Source: Treponema sp.
GTDB taxonomy: Bacteria > Spirochaetota > Spirochaetia > Treponematales > Treponemataceae
Assembly: GCA_016297415.1 (NCBI GenBank)
Contig: JAEDGQ010000001.1
Coordinates: forward strand, 74,674-138,673
Length of the DNA stretch: 64,000 nt
Direction: 5' to 3'
Position 1 is the first letter of the stretch. The number at the start of each line of letters is the position of its first letter. Positions 60,611 through 64,000 of the stretch are shown here, in pieces. The notes beneath the pieces were generated by a model. It was not told the DNA's origin, ran no database searches, and saw nothing but the letters and a program-made list of their open reading frames with translations. Both the position numbers and the translations under genes were made by a program.

Positions 60611-61641
60611 TGAAAGAATTATTTACAATTAATGATATTGATGTTTTTATTATGACTCATAATCGTGCAAACTATTTAAAGCAAAGTTTAGATTCGATTT
60701 TAAATCAAACCATTAAGCCTGTTTGTTTTACAGTATTAGATAATGAAAGTACTGATAATACTGAAGATATAGTCAAAGGATATGAAAGTAGAAATGTGAA
60801 ATATGTTAAAACATTAGGTTTTTTGGGAAACTTTAATAAAGCAAGAGAACTTGTAAAAAATAAATATTGCATTTTATTTCATGATGATGATGTTTTAAAT
60901 CCTTTTTATTTTGAATATGCTTTAAAAGCTATAAATTCTTATAGTGATGTATCACAGGTATTGACTCGATATCTGGAGTTTACTGACTCGAATTTACCAG
61001 TTGATTATAATCGAAAATGTGATAATCGACATGTTGTTTTTAATACACAAAAACAATTTGCAATACATATGTATTTTCATGAAGTTATCGCATATGCAAC
61101 CGCGATATATAGAACAAACGATTTTCTGAGTACAGATATTGAATACGAAAAATATAACAAATTTAACGATTGGCCTTTTATGGTAAAAATAGCAAATAAA
61201 GGTAAAACAGTTTTGTTTGATGATGGATATTTATTTCATCTACGAAGACATTCTGGGCAGGATACATGGACTTATACAAATGTTCCTACAATTCAACAAA
61301 TTGTGAATTGGGATAAATGCTTTTTTAGTGCGATGAAATTATCTAATTTTTCTTTATCAGTATTAAATAAAATGTTTAATAACAAAGCAAAGATATTTAT
61401 GAAAGGTAAATATGATGCGTTTCTGCCTCCTGAATATAAAATTGAACATAGTGTAACTGAATTACAAGTATATGCAAGAAAAATAGGTTTAGAAGTTTCT
61501 TTCGATTCTGAAATTCAAACAAATAATATAGTTATTAAAAGTATTAATAAAATTTTCGCAAAAATATACAGAAAAATTGAAAAAAAGATTTTTTATGATA
61601 CCTATGAAAAATTGATGAATAAGTGGGGAGTAAATGAATAG
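60610..61641 (+). CDS. GT2-family glycosyltransferase
   Basis: 343 aa. GT-A fold N-terminus: DVFIMTHNRANYLKQSLDSILNQTIKP, DNESTDNTEDIV and FHDDDVLNPFYFEYALKAI with DDD as the metal-binding motif. The C-terminal part is basic and Asn/Lys-rich, without a membrane segment. Its start overlaps the SDR stop by one base. The gene is markedly more AT-rich than its upstream neighbours, which suggests separate acquisition. Confidence 0.85.
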   Translation: MKELFTINDIDVFIMTHNRANYLKQSLDSILNQTIKPVCFTVLDNESTDNTEDIVKGYESRNVKYVKTLGFLGNFNKARELVKNKYCILFHDDDVLNPFYFEYALKAINSYSDVSQVLTRYLEFTDSNLPVDYNRKCDNRHVVFNTQKQFAIHMYFHEVIAYATAIYRTNDFLSTDIEYEKYNKFNDWPFMVKIANKGKTVLFDDGYLFHLRRHSGQDTWTYTNVPTIQQIVNWDKCFFSAMKLSNFSLSVLNKMFNNKAKIFMKGKYDAFLPPEYKIEHSVTELQVYARKIGLEVSFDSEIQTNNIVIKSINKIFAKIYRKIEKKIFYDTYEKLMNKWGVNE

Positions 61642-62695
61642 TATTGATATTTACATTATTACTTATAATAGATTGGCACTTTTGAAAAGAACAATTTCCT
61701 TTCTTTTAGATGATAATAGTCCTGTAAAAAATTATGAAATTACTATTATTGATAATGCATCAAATGATGGAACCTATGAATATGTTTCTGAATTGTGCAA
61801 TCAGTATACAAATTTAAAATGTATTAAAAATACAAGAAATATTGGTGGCAACGCAAATATTTGTAGAGCATATGAGACTTCTCTTTCAGGAAAAGCTGAT
61901 TATGTTTGGGTTCTATGTGATGATGATTTTTATGATTTTTCATCATGGAATGAAGTTGAGGCAGCAATAGATAGAAAAGATGATGTAATTTGTGTTTCAA
62001 ATTATGCCTTATCTGCAGATTATTACAAAAAAGAAATTAATTCTGAACTTTTTGAACTTTTATTGCAGATGACATTTGTTCCTTCAGGAATTTATAAAAA
62101 GTCTTTAATTTCAGATAATGTTCTTACTAATATGTATGAATCTATATTTACTATGTTTCAGCAGTTGGTTTTATTAATAGAAGCCGTAAATACGAAGAAA
62201 AAAATAGCAATTGTTAGTAAAGAGATAGTACATAATGGAATTTTCTTTAATGAACCTGATAAAACGGATTATTCTTATAATCGTGGAGTAAAAAATATTA
62301 TTGGTAGAAAGAAAGTTGGAACATGGTGTCTTGGTTTTTCTAATATTTTATCATTATTAGACGATAAAAAAATTCAGATAATGGCTATGGAAAACGCAAT
62401 GAATTCGAAGTGTATTTTTTTTACAGGTATACATGAATTTTATGAGCGTGAATTGGTGCATTATATTATAAATGATAATGAAAATTATATTTATGAAATA
62501 AGAAAAATGGTTGGTTCTGATTTGCAGAAAACTATTGATGATAATCTAGCGAGAATAAAAGGTGATAGAATATTACAAACTCATATAAGTTTTATTAAAA
62601 TTGCTCAAATAGTTAAAGATAGTATAAAGAAACATTTTCCTTTGTTATTCAAGTTTTTAAGAAAAGTTAAAAATAAAATATATAGGTTTTTTTAA
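61634..62695 (+). CDS. GT2-family glycosyltransferase
   Basis: 353 aa. N-terminal DIYIITYNRLALLKRTISFLLDDNSPVKNYEITIIDNASNDGTYEYV and WVLCDDDFYDFSSWNEV give the GT-A fold and DDD motif. A C-terminal helical tail ends in a basic stretch (KFLRKVKNKIYRFF) that may touch the membrane. Overlaps the previous gene by 8 bp and the next ATG by one base (TAATG). AT-rich like its neighbour. Specificity unknown. Confidence 0.85.
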   Translation: MNSIDIYIITYNRLALLKRTISFLLDDNSPVKNYEITIIDNASNDGTYEYVSELCNQYTNLKCIKNTRNIGGNANICRAYETSLSGKADYVWVLCDDDFYDFSSWNEVEAAIDRKDDVICVSNYALSADYYKKEINSELFELLLQMTFVPSGIYKKSLISDNVLTNMYESIFTMFQQLVLLIEAVNTKKKIAIVSKEIVHNGIFFNEPDKTDYSYNRGVKNIIGRKKVGTWCLGFSNILSLLDDKKIQIMAMENAMNSKCIFFTGIHEFYERELVHYIINDNENYIYEIRKMVGSDLQKTIDDNLARIKGDRILQTHISFIKIAQIVKDSIKKHFPLLFKFLRKVKNKIYRFF

Positions 62696-64000
62696 TGTTT
62701 TTTCAACCATTTTTCATAAATTCAAATATCATAACAAACAAATCTTCTCTGATTTCTTATGACTCTTTTTTAACTGCTATTGCAGGAAATACAGGTAATT
62801 CTTATATAACTTATGCTTTGCTTAAAGAGTTGGGAATATCTGAACTTAAAGATGAGTTTCATATTCAGAATATATATGAATTTGATTTTTCTAAAATCGA
62901 TGAAACAGCAGATTTTGTAAATGCAAACTGCACTCATGTATTTTTGATTTTGCAGGATCAGATAAGAATTGCTGAAAGTTATGGACTTTTATTGCCTTAT
63001 GAAAACATAAAAAAACTTCTGGAAAAAATAAAAGTTCCTGTAGTAATTGCTGGTTTGGGTGCAAATTGTTTTACAGGTTTTGATAAGGAATTTTATAAAC
63101 AGCTTAATCCTAACCTTGTTGATTTTTTGCATTATCTTTCAAATCGTTGCAGCGAATTTGGTGTTCGAGGGAATTTTACATCGGAAGTTTTGAATCAACT
63201 CTCTATTAAAAATGTTGTACCTGTGGGATGTCCGTCTTTTTTTGAAACAGGCAAAAGCCGAAAAATTTTAAAAAAAGAATTTATTACAGAAGATAAAGTT
63301 TTATTTACACAGCATATTTGTACCCCAAATGTTGAAATAAATTACCAGATTTGTCAGGATGAACAGGAAAAGAATATAATTAGGGAATTTTTTAAAACTC
63401 AAAACTCTGTATTTGAGTCTAATTTGGATTGGTTTCAACTTAGAAAATTCATTCAAAAAAAATACAGAATTTTTTCAAGCATTGATGACTGGAAGAATTT
63501 TGTGCGTCAATTTGATTTTTCAATAGGTTATAGACTTCATGGCTGTATTCTGTCATTGAATAGCGGACTGGTTTCTGTTTGTTGTAATGGAGATTCTCGT
63601 GCAAGAGAAATGTGTGAACTATTGAAAATTCCTTATATGCCAACTCTTGATCCAAATACAGATATGGTCAAACTTTATAATCAAATTGATGTTTCAGATC
63701 TAAATAATTCATATAACGGATTGTACGATAATTTCAGTTCTTTTATTGAACGAAACTGTGGAGTAAAGATTTTTTCTGAAAAGGAAAAGCATGTTGGGTT
63801 AAAACAGCCAACTTTGAAGTTATATGAAAATCATACTGAAAATTCATTGTTGTTGATTCATAATTATAATTTACGAAAAACTCAAGAATTAGAATCGAAA
63901 TGTAACCAAGTTTTGGAAGAAGCAAACGCAAAAATAAATGAACAATCAGCAAGACTTGAAGAAGCGAACTCAAGAATAAATGAACAATCTGCAAGACTTG
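62695..64000 (+). CDS. Polysaccharide pyruvyl-transferase-like protein with coiled-coil tail, truncated by window end
   Basis: 435 codons, open at the window edge. ATG overlaps the upstream stop (TAATG). N-terminal ITYALLKELGI, middle VVIAGLGANCFTGF and FGVRGNFTSEVL, and C-terminal FDFSIGYRLHGCILSLNSGLVSVCCNGDSRAREMCELLKIPY match the polysaccharide pyruvyl transferase fold (PF04230), where GxRxH and a late Gly/Asp-rich patch are typical. After residue 405 a 14-aa repeat (EEANAKINEQSARL) begins; at least two copies are seen and more may follow. The repeat predicts a coiled coil. Confidence 0.7.
   Translation, partial: MFFQPFFINSNIITNKSSLISYDSFLTAIAGNTGNSYITYALLKELGISELKDEFHIQNIYEFDFSKIDETADFVNANCTHVFLILQDQIRIAESYGLLLPYENIKKLLEKIKVPVVIAGLGANCFTGFDKEFYKQLNPNLVDFLHYLSNRCSEFGVRGNFTSEVLNQLSIKNVVPVGCPSFFETGKSRKILKKEFITEDKVLFTQHICTPNVEINYQICQDEQEKNIIREFFKTQNSVFESNLDWFQLRKFIQKKYRIFSSIDDWKNFVRQFDFSIGYRLHGCILSLNSGLVSVCCNGDSRAREMCELLKIPYMPTLDPNTDMVKLYNQIDVSDLNNSYNGLYDNFSSFIERNCGVKIFSEKEKHVGLKQPTLKLYENHTENSLLLIHNYNLRKTQELESKCNQVLEEANAKINEQSARLEEANSRINEQSARL
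63916..63999 (+). repeat. 42-bp tandem repeat in the pyruvyl-transferase-like gene
   Basis: Two in-frame units (63916-63957 and 63958-63999), differing at a few bases, encode EEANAKINEQSARL and EEANSRINEQSARL. The series may continue past the window. In-frame 42-bp units change length without breaking the protein. Confidence 0.85.

Noticed and set aside
63916..63999. Tandem 42-bp units considered as a CRISPR array
   Set aside because: The units abut without spacers and are in frame with a coding region.

Overview
The window looks like chromosomal DNA from a Treponema-type spirochaete. Three things point there: a long flagellar operon in treponemal order (flbD-motA-motB-fliL-fliM-fliY-fliO-P-Q-R-flhB-flhA-flhF-flhG-orf-sigma28-fapA-like-orf-orf), the reduced V-type ATPase operon of spirochaetes and chlamydiae (E-DUF2764-A-B-D-I-K), and generally AT-rich DNA. 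No rRNA, tRNA, CRISPR array or intact insertion sequence was recognised. The genus call is inference from gene order.

Layout. 1-3899 (minus): a very acidic repetitive protein, an unrecognised protein and the start of a DUF115/Maf-like motility-associated factor. 4080-5136 (plus): an FtsB/DivIC-like protein and TsaC, behind a sigma-28-like promoter. 5226-10264: a secreted protein, smpB and lepB (divergent, apparently sharing one -35 box), hemW and a histidine kinase/response regulator pair. 10467-28018: the flagellar operon, with a strong terminator-like hairpin between fliY and fliO and a 219-bp MITE-like insertion with an 8-bp target duplication just after flhG. 28163-35540: the V-type ATPase operon. 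35615-37794: ispG and a TPR-like secreted protein. 37984-49972 (minus): an envelope polysaccharide cluster with a LolD-like ATPase, GT4 glycosyltransferases, a YidC-like/alkaline-phosphatase-superfamily fusion, a CDP-glycerol glycerophosphotransferase-like protein, a nucleotidyltransferase, a WbaP-type initiating transferase and an outer-membrane protein. 50065-51723 (minus): a Wzi-like outer-membrane protein. 51843 to the window end (plus): an ABC-transporter-dependent O-antigen-type operon with a WecA/TagO-like initiator, a manC remnant, Wzm, Wzt, the CDP-3,6-dideoxyhexose enzymes RfbF/G/H, a YerE-like ThDP enzyme, an SDR reductase, two GT2 enzymes and a pyruvyl-transferase-like protein running off the end.

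How it fits together. The left two thirds are core motility and energy genes. The right third builds surface glycans: lipid-linked initiation by WecA- and WbaP-type enzymes, sugar nucleotide synthesis, glycosyltransfer, ABC export, and possibly phosphoglycerol-type decoration. The O-antigen operon promoter has a spacer made only of T residues between -35 and -10. That is the classic architecture of a slip-strand phase-variable promoter, so the whole surface sugar operon may be switched on and off.

Most interesting points: the poly-T spacer promoter, the YidC-like/sulfatase-fold fusion and its gene neighbourhood, the MITE-like element, a predicted branched-chain (yersiniose-like) sugar pathway, the 45-codon manC remnant, the terminator inside the flagellar operon, and several promoters whose predicted start falls at or next to the start codon (possible leaderless transcripts).
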